From Zhengitettix transpicula (Eukaryota > Arthropoda > Insecta > Orthoptera > Tetrigidae): a DNA stretch of 64,000 nucleotides. Within the stretch, counting starts at the first letter, position 1; each line of letters opens with the position of its first letter. Below, in pieces: positions 35,501 to 47,780 of this stretch. Made by a program: the position numbers and the translations under genes. The DNA is taken from contig CM073590.1 of the NCBI GenBank assembly GCA_037074705.1, positions 118,287,600 to 118,351,599 on the forward strand, written 5' to 3'. The notes under the pieces were generated by a model. It made no database searches and was not told the origin of the DNA. It was given only the letters and a program-made list of their open reading frames with translations.

Positions 35501-38500
35501 CACCAAGATCGACACAAAAGTACTGACCAGTTGACAAAACTCAAAAGCAAATTATTCATTATTTCGTTCTGATACTTGTTTTAAGTATATACTGAGACAT
35601 TCAAACCTTTCGCGTTTTTACCTATAAAAGAGCTTTACTAATATCATTCTAATTTTATTATTTTTACGGAGGCATTTTATTTTATTTGGTATGGTCTGAA
35701 CTTTGCTGTCAATGATTTAGATCCGCGCACGGTGTCACATTTGCGGTAGTGATTTATTTAGAAGAAATATTGTTCACATCTTTTATGTTAGATTCATCTC
35801 AATGTTTCAGTAAACAAATGTAGTATGGAAAACTATAGTTCTACATTAATAAATATAATATAGCGTAAATCACAAGTTGTCACTATTCTATTTATGGAAA
35901 ACAATCTTGTTTCGGTTATTTAAATATGAATCCAAAATCATTGCAGGAATTAGGTCCAAAAATGCATTATGCATTACTAGTGGTATGGGGTAATATCGTT
36001 AGTTTATAACCTAGTTCATGCTTTACGATTGGCAAAAGATAATAAAACTAGACGTCGTAAACAAATACGATTTTTATGACTCATGTAATGACATGATGCA
36101 GCAATAGAACTCATGATAATGGATGTGCATAATAAAGCTCCCTAATAATTTTGGATACATAATGCCATTGACAGATTTATTCTTCATTTTGTAATGAAAG
36201 AAATGGACATTTGAATGGGTTATTTATTTTAAATTTACTTGATTATATATAAATATTTGGAATGTATTAAAAAGAATTATTCAATTAAATTACATTTATA
36301 TTAAAAATTAAATAGAATAAAAAATTACTAAAACAATATTATTGGAACCATTTAAATAAATTAAATATTGAAAATACCTCAGGGCATTATTAGAAGTTGC
36401 TAACGCTTTTGCAGTTAGTATATTGTGAGAATGTATTTTTTTTGTCGATTGGAACATACTTATACACACGTAGATATATAATTGTCTGTTAAATCTTACG
36501 ATCTGAATCTCGGCGTGAGCTAGAGATGCGAAATTCTCGACAGTGTTGTTTCATCCTCCGCTTCCTGTGAATGGGTTGCAGGTAGCTTTGCTGTAAGTCC
36601 GGGTCTCAAGCTAATGCTTAAATGCTATCGTCGAGCGTGTTGAAATTCCTCTACTTCTTTTCATTGGCTGCCTTCAACTTTCATTGCTCCATTTCTTCCT
36701 TAGTGGTCGTACTCAAGCCGTTCGTTTACTGCTCACCAAGCCTGTCACCTGTCCTACTCAATTCTGACATCCAACCTTCTTTCTGTCATACAAATTACAC
36801 ACCGAAAACAATATTTATGAGTGCAACCGATCAAAATAAACAGTTTTGAGGAATATTGTTATCCCCTTAACTGATTGGTACCATCTGATCTAACACAACA
36901 GCATCTGGTGTTTATGCTATATTGCTGAACGTGCTAATAACCCGTAATTACACACTGGACGTCTAAATAGTGAATGACAGATCTTCGTCCTTGTCCCTTG
37001 TAAAATACTTCACCAGCATACAAGATTACTTTAAAATGATTCCGTCGATCCTATCAAATATTAATTTATCGCTACAATTTTAGATCAATACAAACAGAAG
37101 TCGAATTATATTAAGTAGAGTGTAGTGTTTTGCTATAAAAATATTTTGTCCAGGAATATATTGTTTTCAATTATGATATTTTGTAACGAATCAGTATAAT
37201 TATAAGTATGATTCATACTTGAGCCTTGCGAAACAGTTATTTGACGTCATTTTAATATATTTGACAATTTCCTAATATATCAGATAAAAGACTTGAAGTA
37301 AAATGTTATTAAAACGTTATTAGCGAAAATGTGACTTTTATAAAATGAATGCTTCAAAATAATTTCAACTATTGCTAGCAAAGAAATAATAGCTACTGAA
37401 TCGTGATGTATCACTTTCAATATTAAGACATTTGCTACGGAGAGCAAGAAGTATGAAAAAAATGCATGCAAGTGTTAAAATTACAGTGTAATATGTTTTA
37501 AAAGCACATTGAATGTTTGAAAGTAATTTTTAGTTCACTTTGTATGTTTTACCTATATTAGATGGAGGCGTCGACAAGTATCACGCTATTAGTCAGGAAA
37601 TAAATTTCAGAATTACAGTCCCGACTGGATGAAACAAAAATATCTCTCTGTGAAATAGCTATTATTGCTTATTGGAATGTAACTCGTGTAGCGCGATTTT
37701 CCTGACGGTCGCCGTGTTATCGAGGTTGTTACCTTCGTTTGGAATTACGTGTAAGGCTTCTTAATTAGTCGTAATTATTAACGTGAAAGGCAGTATAAAC
37801 TTTTTTTTTACGGAAATAAAACTGCTGTTACCTCGTGATTACTAAAACACGAATGGGCATGCGCGTTTGTTTTTTCCTTTTTTTGCAGTGTGTTCGTGAG
37901 ATGTGAAATTCATATTTGTCTTTCATAATAAGTTACTTTTGAGAAAATACTATTTGTGTTCTAATTTCTTGATATCTACTGGCGAGAAAAGTTATTGTCT
38001 GCGTATACGCACAATAGAAATCAGTATTGTATTTATCTCTTTTTTGAAGTTTTTTTTCCTGGTAATTACAGTAATTTAAGTTTACACAATGCTACTTTCG
38101 GCTACTATCTTCCCTTAAAAAAGAACCCCACTAACTTCTGCAAAAGACAGCTTGCTTCTGATTTTCTTTTTACATAATGTGTCTGTGTCGGATAATGCTT
38201 CATACATTTCTCTTTCCTAATTAAAAATTACCTCAACATGTATTTGAGTCTGTAATACGTTGTGGTCAGAAATATCCAGCCCCATTGTTTAATCTTGCTT
38301 TTAAATGAACGAATTTTTAGTTTTAAAAAATTACGTATGGCCCATGTGTGTGAATTATTTAATTTAAAAACAAAAATGAACTGCGTTTTCGCATAATTAG
38401 AGAAAATACCTTTACGAACCAAAAACACTGAATGAGAATCATAGAACGACTGTCATGTGAAACACTTGGACAAATACACAGTGGCATCAAAACGTCATAG

Positions 38501-39597
38501 GGAGTTTTCAGCTTCCCGCAAACATTCTCGAAGACTTTGATCCCTCTCAAAATTCCAAGCGAAGCTACGAGTAGAATTGATGATGCTGTGTTCCGGTTTT
38601 TGTAACCATAAGCGCTTAGAGTACTAAAAAACAAAGTTGAAAATGGTAAATTATTAACCCTTATTTACATTAAAGTTGTAAAACGAACTGAAATATCGTA
38701 ATTTTTTTCTTGTTACAATATTAGAATAGTTAAAACAATATATCTCCAGTTTGTTGAAATTTGTCAATATTTTTTTAAGAGCATTCACTGAATGCGGTTT
38801 TGCTTCACGTGAAATATAAGTTTTTTGGCCTAGTATGTCTTTCGAGTTCGACATCTCAATCACCATCTATAATAACTGGAATGTGTGATATATTAATAGA
38901 CTTCAAAGTTCTGGTTTTACTGCTTTAATACTGTATATCTTAATTTTGTGCTTGCTCTCCAATTAATTGAATTAATTATGTGAAACCCATTCTTAATCAC
39001 AATCAATATAAAAATTATTATGAGCGTGAATATTTTTCGATATAGGAGTTAAACTTAATATAGTTATTGAAAAATAAATAATTTTGCAGTGCCGGATGAT
39101 GGAAATTTTCCAGTGTTCATTAGCAAGTCTTAGATATGAATTCTTCAATAATATTTTGTGGTTGAGGCAATATGTTTATTTAATTTAATTTCAAGATGTA
39201 GAGGGTAGAATGCCATAATTTCACAAGAAATTGTTAATTCATTCTTGCTATTCATTATTCCGCCTATGAATCAGATTATAAATTAATTAATCATTATCTT
39301 GGTTTGCGTCATAACTATTAACGTCACTTGCAATAAAAGTTTTCTGTCTGGGATTGTTACTCCTCATTCAAAAAGTTTAAGCTTAAAAATTGTTTTGCTG
39401 AAATGAGAAAGTTTTAAATTATAATCGGTTCCTTCTCATATTTGAAAATTGTTTATGAGACTTATTTACATTAATTTATTAATATTCTAACAGGAATTAG
39501 GGAACATTAAGCTTCCCCGTGACAAATGATCTGTAAATTCCAAACACTTAACTTCAACTGGGATAGTTACGAAATTCTATATAAAGCCAGAAATTAT
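35501..39597. other. Non-coding, nothing recognised
   Basis: 36490-36860 is GC-richer and pyrimidine-rich in its second half, with a 75-codon plus-strand frame (36622-36849) rich in Ser and hydrophobic residues; no family is recognised. The remainder is AT-rich. Confidence 0.45.
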
Positions 39598-39610
39598 AAG
39601 ATGAGATTCA
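39598..39610 (+). repeat. Target-site duplication, left
   Basis: AAGATGAGATTCA, identical to 40021-40033, flanks the SINE-like copy between. Confidence 0.9.
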
Positions 39611-40020
39611 CCTCGGCCTGTTCTGAGTGGCGTATGTTCCGGGGTCACAGACCTTGGGCATACGGTAAGAGTTGTCCGCTATTCCCATTGGAATAGTCGG
39701 CCAGCTGCCTCCTAAACTGGTCGAGGCACGGAGAAGGGAATGCTGCGTTCCCACAGCAAACTCCTCTCCCGATATCGGAAGGGCGTGGAACAAGTACCCA
39801 ATGCCCGACCTACCTGATGCAGGTTTTTCTAGGGTTTTCCCTGCATTTCTTTAGGCGAATGCCAGGTAGGATCCTTAAAATATAGTCCGGGGGCCCTAGT
39901 TAACCCTTGGCTACCTTCTTCTACCCTTCCGCATCCCCCCCTTTCAAATCCCTTCCTATGCTATTAAAGGGGAGTTTCCCAACATGGATTACCCTCATGT
40001 AGCCTGTTACCCTAAAAAAA
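39611..40020 (+). repeat. SINE-like retroposon copy 3, with poly(A) and target duplication
   Basis: This 410-bp insertion begins with CCTCGGCCTGTTCTGAG, ends in a poly(A) tail and is flanked by a perfect 13-bp duplication: hallmarks of LINE-machinery retroposition. Compared with the copy at 49331 it lacks the first 155 bp or so, i.e. 5' truncation. A 60-codon frame (TTG start, 39672-39854) is shared with that copy, but by eye four of six nucleotide differences change the amino acid, which argues against a protein under selection. No internal polymerase III boxes are evident. Confidence 0.9.
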
Positions 40021-40033
40021 AAGATGAGATTCA
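40021..40033 (+). repeat. Target-site duplication, right
   Basis: AAGATGAGATTCA, identical to 39598-39610, directly after the poly(A) tail. Confidence 0.9.
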
Positions 40034-41677
40034 GAAATGTTACACATTAAGCACAGACCTAAATTAATTTCTCGTAATGTGAAAACCTATCCTGATTTAT
40101 TAATTAATACTTATAACATTTTTATCTTTAATGTATAATCTTCAAACGTTTTATACTATTTATCTTCGTTATTTCTTCTTTTATGATAATGTTTGACTAT
40201 TTCTCTAATACTTTTTTACATTTATATCTATAGGCGTAATTTTTAATGCTAAAAATTAAATTACATTAATTTATAATTTTTTAATTGTCTGTTTTTTGGT
40301 TATTAATAACCCAAGGTTTAATCAGTCAACAAGTAAAACATTTCTACTATTTTCCAAGGATTTAATCAAATTAAACAGCTGAAGAAGATTTCGCCTTTAG
40401 CCATGATGTCTAAATTAGCAGTTTTAGAACTTCAAGTTATATATTTTATTCCTGGATAACTACCTAATTAATCGGTCAATCTATCGGAATTCCAGATAGA
40501 ATATTGATCTCGGGCTCATTTGAAACTCCATAATTAGCTGTTAACGGAACATCGTCCAACTGAATGTTAGTGTCGCGCCATATTTAGGTGGGCCCTTAAT
40601 TTACTTTTAATGATTTGTTTCTCGTTATGTTTCTGCGTGTTATTTTTTTGCACGTATACACCATATTAATACCCTTGTAAACCGTAGCACAACCAGTCTT
40701 CCAAATGAAAAATGTCTGAAGTTTGGTGCAGAGTAATATTATCATGTCCGCGTGTCGACCTGGAGAACGATTTTCATTCCAGGAACCAGCTTCGGCACCC
40801 TGCCGAGTTCAAATCGACAATGTAAAAAAGCGAAATGACTACACTTTAACATCTGTAGCACTCGTGACCAGCTCCCAGATGCCTCTAACTGGTTTGGGGA
40901 GAGCCAACTTGCGCTGTCAATTCCTCGAGAGTCAAGTGCGAGACTGACATTCAGCTGAAAGGTTCGCTTCCTGGGAACGCCTCGACCTTGTTTCATTTTC
41001 AAGGCTTGCAAATCAGTGGAATACCGATTTACATTCTGCTGTTAAATACGGAATATTGCAATGGAAAACTCAATAGTGCAAATTCTATCATTAATTTACA
41101 TATTTAAAGTTGACGGATTATACTATTTTCACCCTCATCCGCAACTATGATTTACCGGTCTATAAACGTCATCTTGTCATCTGCCTTTTAACCATTCTTT
41201 CCATTCTGTGTGCTTTATTTCGAACAATGAGAGGAGTTGAAATTAACGTTATAAACGTGAATCATGTTACTCTTAAATCAACGTCATATTTTCTCTGTAA
41301 CAACATCTATAACGCATGCAGAAAAGTAGAAAGCCCATTGAAGGAGAAACACGACTGCATTTCTCTCAGACTGACTGCTTTATTGCATATCGTTGTGTGA
41401 AACCAGCAATAACGGGTTGTACATTGTTCAGCGCCTATCTATTTAAACACTTAGCCCTGTAATAAAGATTATTTCGAACCAATCCGATGCATTGTTGTTT
41501 TTTTACTTTAATATGTTTATTTTATATTGGAATGAATTATTAGGTTCACAGAAACTATATCACCCCAAACATATAGATCGTGAATGGCACCAAAGACTTA
41601 GACGATCGCTACTTAACGAATTATGGAAACGAAGAGGCGGTTTGTTAGCGATTCGTATCACTACACTACTAATATAT
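40034..41677. other. Non-coding, nothing firmly recognised
   Basis: 40723-41011 is less AT-rich, with open frames on both strands (74 codons plus, 89 codons minus); no domain is recognised. 41110-41400 is a 96-codon plus-strand frame without motifs. Confidence 0.4.
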
Positions 41678-42615
41678 TGTATTGAACTATTTACTTTACA
41701 ATTTTCACAAAATTTTGTATCTCAGTGAAAACATAATTACTGTACAGCATGAGGCTAAAGCAACTAATTGAATTGGCAGAATCGTCCCAAGCAATCATTA
41801 TGAAAACAATCAGTTCGGCAAAGAACGCTTTATAATCTTCTTTCGCAGCCGATCTGAAAACAGAATGTAACGGCATTTTCTCACGTCGCCACAGAACTCC
41901 AATAATCTCGCTTGTACCAAAAGATCTGACGATGGCATGGTATAAATTTTCATCCTCTGTGTTTTGAATCATTACAATATATTGTAATGATTTGCCTTTT
42001 TATTACTTAATATTAAAAAAAATAAACTTTATTACATTGAAACTACAAAAAAATACATTAAATAAATATTGTTGGGCGCCAGCAGATATACATTGGTCTG
42101 CATAAAATTAAAATTAGCTCCGGCTTGATTAAAAAGTTCTCCTTCTCAACAGGGTAATGTGGGCGGTTCGGTGGCTATCCAAGAACAGAGTCTATTTCCG
42201 CATTGTGTAAAAGAATTCTACTTTTGAATGTACTTGACATATATTGTGATGCTTACTTTACTTGTGGCGTCAGCCGTGGATCACTGGACTTGTAGTAAGC
42301 AGCACACGATCTCCTTCTTCGGCCTTCCCGCGATGGACGTCCCTCAAAACCTTTGCGTCTCCGTCTCCCTGCCTCTCCCTGTCTGCCTGCGTCTCTTCAT
42401 TCTCCCTGCTTTTCCCTGCGTCTCCGTCCCCGTCTGCCCCCGTCTCCTACCCGGGTTCGGAGTATTTATAAGTACTCCGCCCCCACAAACGATGTAAAAA
42501 AAAGGGACGCGAACCCGCGATTTCTTTTGGCCTTCTCAGGCAGAAACACGTGCACGCTTAATGTATTCATACTCAGGCCTCCTCAGGCCCGCGGCCCTTA
42601 AGGTTGTTATTCACT

Positions 42616-42618
<3 letters not shown>
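41678..42618. repeat. Three small TGT...ACA units joined by AT runs
   Basis: Units at 41678-41976 (TGTATTGAAC to ATCATTACA), 41983-42239 (TGTAATGATT to TACTTGACA) and 42245-42618 (TGTGATGCTT to TTCACTACA) follow one another, separated only by ATATAT and TATAT, and the last abuts the (AT)n at 42619. The end motifs match those of the larger units further right, but the interiors show no clear homology, so some of these boundaries may be coincidence in AT-rich DNA. Confidence 0.35.
42345..42460 (+). repeat. Pyrimidine-rich low-complexity tract
   Basis: Imperfect CTCCCTGY/GTCTCCGTC repeats on the plus strand. The three overlapping open frames across it (42228-42601) are rich in Ser, Pro, Leu and Cys because of this composition and are not genes. 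Confidence 0.8.

Positions 42619-42656
<38 letters not shown>
42619..42656. repeat. (AT)19 microsatellite
   Basis: Uninterrupted, and lies at the junction of two TGT...ACA-type units. Confidence 0.95.
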
Positions 42657-42659
<3 letters not shown>

Positions 42660-43760
42660 TAGTTAAAAGGAAATATAATTAATTAATAAACAAAAATTTT
42701 GGACTTGGATTGTTGGCGGCCTAAACACACGAGTTGTGTACAAGAATATGTGGCGATTATTGTTGCTTGCTGGATATTGTCGAAATTCATTTGGTGAGAC
42801 GCACAGAGCTCCAGTGTGTGTTTGGTAGGCAGCGGAGAAAGAGTGTGTGTTTTTGGGAGGCAGCGTAAAAAGACTCAGACAGTCAGAAAGCGTGCGTTAG
42901 GAGACGGTGGAGAAAGGACAAAATAACAGAAAGTGTGTCTGAGGAGACAAGGCTGTTTATAGTCTAACAGCTATAATATTCAGAGCGATCTACGGTTTGC
43001 AGTTTATGAACAAATAACTGCAACGATACTACGCCGACTGTTATTTGAAGTTTAGCATACGTTACGAGTTAGACATTTTTAAGTTATTGGGAGCCAGGTT
43101 ATTGCATCCAACAAATAACTAAACTTTGAGAATGGTAGTAAGATATTGACGGAGAGAACAGCGGAGCAAGTGTTGTACATAATCTCAGGAAGCAGAAGTG
43201 TTGCCTATTAAATTCGGTGCATTATGGCCTGTCTTTAAAGTGTTAATAATTGTGTGTGTGTGTGTCAACGAGCCCATTTCTTGATACAACAAATTTTAAG
43301 GTAAAACTGCACAACTTATTACCCGTAAACCCGCCAGTAAATGATATATTATCGTCAGATTTCCGAGTTCAGATTTCATATTTTATTTTATATTGTACTT
43401 ATTGTTTAAATTATACTTTAAAAACTTTGTAAATTTAATTGTTTAACGTGAATATTCTTTATTGAAGGTCCAATGGTCGACCCTGAGATCTAACCGTGGT
43501 AAATTACCAAGCTTTAATATGTAAATCTAACTTCAATAATTTTTTTTAATAAATTAATCTATTTGTATGTTCAAAATATTGATTTTTAAATTAAAATCCG
43601 ATCACTTAAATTTTTATTTGCTTATAATTTAAAAGCAATTACTACAAAAATTGGAACTTCAACGTGAGGCTTTGAATAAAATCATTGTAAAAGTAGTATC
43701 ATTACAAAAGTGACGCTTCAACGTGGCGATTTAAATTGTTTATTTACAAGTAATATTACT
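42657..43760 (+). mobile_element. LTR-like unit E0, inverted relative to E1
   Basis: A 1104-bp unit between two (AT)n runs. Its complement shares ordered blocks with E1: ATCTCAGGGTCG, a CCTTcAATAAAGAATATT block, GACACACAC, ACAGGCCAT and GAATTTA. Near its right end the pattern of an ACA terminus followed by a GG-AACTTCAACGTGAGGC-type string occurs at 43644-43670 and again at 43704-43728, which could be an LTR end plus primer-binding-like site, duplicated. A short (GT)n lies at 43250-43264. No coding sequence. It may be a solo LTR or a terminal fragment of an LTR retrotransposon. Confidence 0.6.
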
Positions 43761-43772
43761 ATATATATATAT

Positions 43773-44703
43773 TGTAATAATCAACTTGATATATCATCAA
43801 TTAATAAACAGTGCCTCACGTCGAGGTCGCCAAAATGTAATAAGCAGGTGATAAACAATTAATTAACAGTGCCTCACGTTGATGTGCCAAAAATGTAATG
43901 CTTACATTTGAAATCAATTAATTAAATTATATTAAAGTTAGCCCGCGTTGAAATACTTTATTTTAACTTTACATGGAAGAATATTGATAAATAAAATTTT
44001 ATTCAAGTAACAAACTCATTAATTTATTATATTTAAAATAAATACAAATTTACAAATATAATTACTAACCTACCTTTTACATTTATTTCAAACAAACAAA
44101 TTTTTACTCTTGATCTCAGGGTCGTTTTCTGGGCCTTTAAATAAAGAATATTTTACTCCATTTTCAAAAAATCAAATGAAAAATTAAAATTTACAAATTA
44201 TTTTATCTTTAATTACAAAATAATTTAAATGATTTATAATTCATAATTTTCCTTGGTACCTGGGCAATTGAATACTTTCATCGACACACACTCTCAATTT
44301 AAAAAATAATAAAACAGGCCATTCTTACACTGAATTTATACTTTACTCCAATTTCTCTGTGATACAGAAATTCTTCCTCGTAGACCTTAGTGATTATTTG
44401 TCGTGAGTCACCATCTGCGTGAATGCCGTCCAACTTTGCTGTTTTCAAAAATGTCTCGTTTATTTAGGTTACGACCAAATGCTGTCGTTTCTTATTGCTG
44501 ACTCCTTCTACTTAACTTTTCTTTTTATATTTGAAATCGTCTTTCTAACACGACCACTTTCTGTTGTTTCTGACCGCTGACTGTAAAATTCACCAACTCA
44601 CGACTTCTACCTCCGTCTCCGCGCGCCATGTGTCTCTTTGCCGATAACAATTCCAGTTCAACAGTTTATAATTATTAAATATTAATTGCCCTTAATTATT
44701 ACA
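43773..44703 (-). mobile_element. LTR-like unit E1 (TGT...ACA, 931 bp)
   Basis: Starts TGTAATAATCAACTT, ends CTTAATTATTACA; the 9 terminal bases TGTAATAAT are inverted at the two ends. Flanked by 12 bp and 22 bp of pure AT. Near the left end the motif GTGCCTCACGTYGA...GCCAAAA-TGTAAT occurs twice (about 43812-43842 and 43870-43902), the mirror of the doublet in E0. Read on the minus strand this is ATTACA, a short A/T stretch, then TTGGC...ACGTGAGGC, the order LTR end then primer-binding-like site. Noncoding. Confidence 0.6.
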
Positions 44704-44725
44704 ATATATATATATATATATATAT
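44704..44725. repeat. (AT)11 run between E1 and E2
   Basis: Pure AT joining ...TTACA of E1 and TGTAATA... of E2; consistent with AT being both target and duplicated sequence. Confidence 0.9.
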
Positions 44726-45658
44726 TGTAATAATCACTAATGATGGGACTTTTAAATTAAAAGAATTTATTATTTAACAAAAAAAATATTTATTGGCAAT
44801 AATTTAAAAACAATTACAAATTTAAATATATCTCCGTCTCTCAGGGTCATAACTGGGTTTGATAATGGCGAATCATTATATTTATAATCTTTTCAACAAT
44901 TTACAATTAAAGAAAATGAAAGTTACTTGTCAATTAAATTAGAACAACATTTTATTGTGAACAAAGTTAAACTAAAAAGATTGACTCTTATTAACAATTG
45001 TAATCAATAAGAGAACTAAATCTGACGGCTATATTTTAATCAGGTTTACATAATTAGTTGTTTTTATATTGTCATTCACGGCTGCCCAGCATTCCAGGAT
45101 ACCTTTAATTTTTGAAAACACTATTACGGGTTTTGCACTGCTTCTAAAACTCACAGATTCTAAATCAATATTTTTATATGTCGACAGGAACCAGGATGAT
45201 CATCCTTCGTCCTCTCGGTAGTCCGCTCGCCTTGGGCAAATTCTGCGATTCGTCGTTTGGGTTGTCCTTATTGTTCTGCTAACTCTGGCCGGCTATGTGC
45301 ACAAAAACTGCTTTTTTTACTTAGGAGGTTTTGTCTTTATGATGTAGTGAATGTTTATTTTGTCCTGAGAAAAATGTTCAGGTACCAATAAACTCTGTTG
45401 AATGCTAATTTTCAATATTTCTCTGCAAACTGTATTTCACCAAATCATAATGCAAACTGTATCTGACCAAACCTTCCTGCCAACTGACTCCCGTCTCGCA
45501 ATTTTAGCGCGCATACTCCATTTTGCGGACCTTCCGACAAAGGAAACAATGCTTGACTTGTCTATTGTTGTTCTGTTCTGGACCGCCACCACAAAGGATT
45601 TCTCTAACAATTTAGATTTTCAAATTCACAATTAATGTCTTAATTAATTGGCATTACA
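44726..45658 (-). mobile_element. LTR-like unit E2 (TGT...ACA, 933 bp)
   Basis: Starts TGTAATAATCACTAATG, ends TTAATTGGCATTACA, flanked by AT runs on both sides. Length is almost that of E1 (931 bp), and it carries the family marker TCTCAGGGTC at 44837-44846. It lacks the doublet motif seen near the ends of E0 and E1. The pyrimidine-rich right half includes short frames (45402-45635) of no evident meaning. Probably a diverged member of the same family. Confidence 0.5.
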
Positions 45659-47143
45659 ATATATATATAAGCTGATTATATGATTTACCCGAATAATGTT
45701 TATAAACATACAGAACTATTGCCCAGAATGAAAGAAGAGTTCTCATCTTAAAGCTGCTTAAAGCAAAATATTTAAAGCAATATCGTTTCGATTTCTCGGC
45801 CAAGTTTGCCAAACGTCAGCGACTCTGGAGGTACATATTCTCCATCTTGCTTAAGGAAATGTGAATGCTCCATAGACACGTTTACTCCATATATTATAAA
45901 TCTTCAGTCAGAGACAATTAGAAACTGTCTTAACGGACAAATTGACAATGTTTTAAATTTTGGACTCTCGTGCAAAATATTTAAAAACCCACACGTGTTT
46001 TTTTTGTTCCAGCGACCGGAGTTCTTGAAATGAATGGAATATCACTGTTTAATGGTAGTAAATAAAATTCTTATTACGTCTTTTTTAATTAAACATTTTT
46101 ATGCCTACGAAGATAGCATGACTATGGCTGAGTCTAATTCTTGGCGCACACAGGAGAGCAGTATTCCTTATTTACCCCAAACTTGCGGCCCTCAGCATAT
46201 TTGATCCGCTGGAATCTGGAAGTGGTTGCGCACTGTTTACCTACATGCTGCGGAAAATTATGCAAAAGCTTTCCGTGGGGGTTGTTTAGTTGTAGTGTCT
46301 GCTATGTAAACAATAATAATATTAATAAAATTCAAATTATGTTGTAGAATATCGCGTTTTCTACAGTAAACGGCTCAAAGACCTGGATTAATTGCGTCTT
46401 CAAGGGGGAAATTTTGTTTTTTCTTTCACATTTTTTGTAACCGTAAATTGTCAATTTTTTAAACTTTTTTAAATATAGCTGATAATATGGCTATTTTCAC
46501 TTCGAGGCAAAAGTTTCTATTTGCTTCGTTGTTTAAATTTTGGAGAATTTGGCTCTAGAAAATAATACAAAATCGGTAACAATATTAAATTTATTTATTT
46601 AAATGAAGTAAAATTTGAAATTCAATAAATTTTCAAAGTGCCAATTTCAGGGTTCGCCACGTTTCTGATTAATGTCAAGTATATTCCTATAATTATGAAA
46701 GAGTAAATATATTTTGACAAAGTATTTATTTTAAGAAGAAAATTTGTTTTGAAGTTATAATATCCACAGAATTTATCTCAAAATGTATTTTCTAATAAAA
46801 GATGTAGGCTACAGCGAGATAAATCCATGTTTTTTAATATGAATTTTTAGAGTATGTTTTATGTTTGGTATAAATCAGAAAAAAACTGTCATATCGCATG
46901 ACAGACGCTCTCGATTTCCATCTATGAAAGCGTACGGAGATTTCCCTTTAAGCTTCCACAGGTGCATCGTTGGAGGGGACGTCAAATAAGGCTTAAAGGC
47001 TCAAAACATTTTTATTATCACAATTCACTTCACATGTTTTCATGTTTAATTACCCTGTTAATAAACATGAATCAAAATTACAGTACAAGTTCCACATATT
47101 ACAAATGTTATCTTCGTAAGGTATTTTTGGCATACCAATGAAA
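45659..47143. other. Non-coding, nothing recognised
   Basis: Starts with the last (AT) run (45659-45669). Open frames at 45806-46033 and 46141-46347 have no motif. Confidence 0.45.
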
Positions 47144-47780
47144 TCTCTCTATAAAACTGAATGTCTGTGTGTCCTCGTGTTCTCCTAAATCATTCATCCG
47201 ATTACGATGAAATTTTGGTGAATAGTTGTGCGCACCCCCGTGAAGGTTGGTTGGCCTTTCGAACTGAGACAACTCCCAAGGGGTGAACGGGGGCGATATT
47301 TAAAAATATACTAAAACGGGCCTATATTAGCGTCTATTAATTACTTACGTGGTCGATGTGATTAATACTTTCTATCTATATTTTTAGTGTATAATTTCAA
47401 CCCCTTAAAGCACCAATAATGGAGAGGGTGGAGGCGTGTTACATAAAAATAACGCGAAACAACCGATATTGGTGTCAAATCCAGGGTTATAGCAGTCACT
47501 GAGTTTAATTCTGACATTGACCATGCCGATTAAGATGTAGTTCCGCCCCTAGGAATTGGGGTGGAACAAATTTCCATATACAATCTTACATGAATGGATA
47601 AATTACTAGCAAACTTTATTCACACGTTACTTACAATCCAGGAACAAACACTGAGGGATTAAGAGACACCTACGGCCTATAGGGGTGGGGGCGGAGGGGA
47701 TGAAATTTATAAACGGCCATTATTAGCATCGAATAAAACGTTTTCGGACTCGTTTAATTTGATAGTGTCACACTAGAATA
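47144..47780 (+). mobile_element. Helitron relic, 5' part
   Basis: Begins A|TCTCTCTATAAAACTGAATG, a Helitron-like 5' end, then carries blocks shared with the element at 26299: GATGAAATTTTGGTGAA, a GGGGTGAACGGGGGCGATAT block, TATAATTTCAACCCC, AACCGATATTGGTGTCAAAT and CACTGAGTTTAATTCTGACAT. No CTRR end can be identified near 47780, so the 3' side is lost. No coding sequence. Confidence 0.65.

Noticed and set aside
39672..39854. 60-codon frame shared almost unchanged with 49545-49727, as if a conserved small protein
   Set aside because: Both lie in recent copies of the same SINE-like element. The apparent start is TTG, and four of six nucleotide differences change the amino acid, so the similarity comes from recent copying and not selection.
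42228..42601. Three overlapping Ser/Pro/Cys-rich frames
   Set aside because: They are produced by a pyrimidine-rich low-complexity tract, which lacks stop codons in several frames at once.
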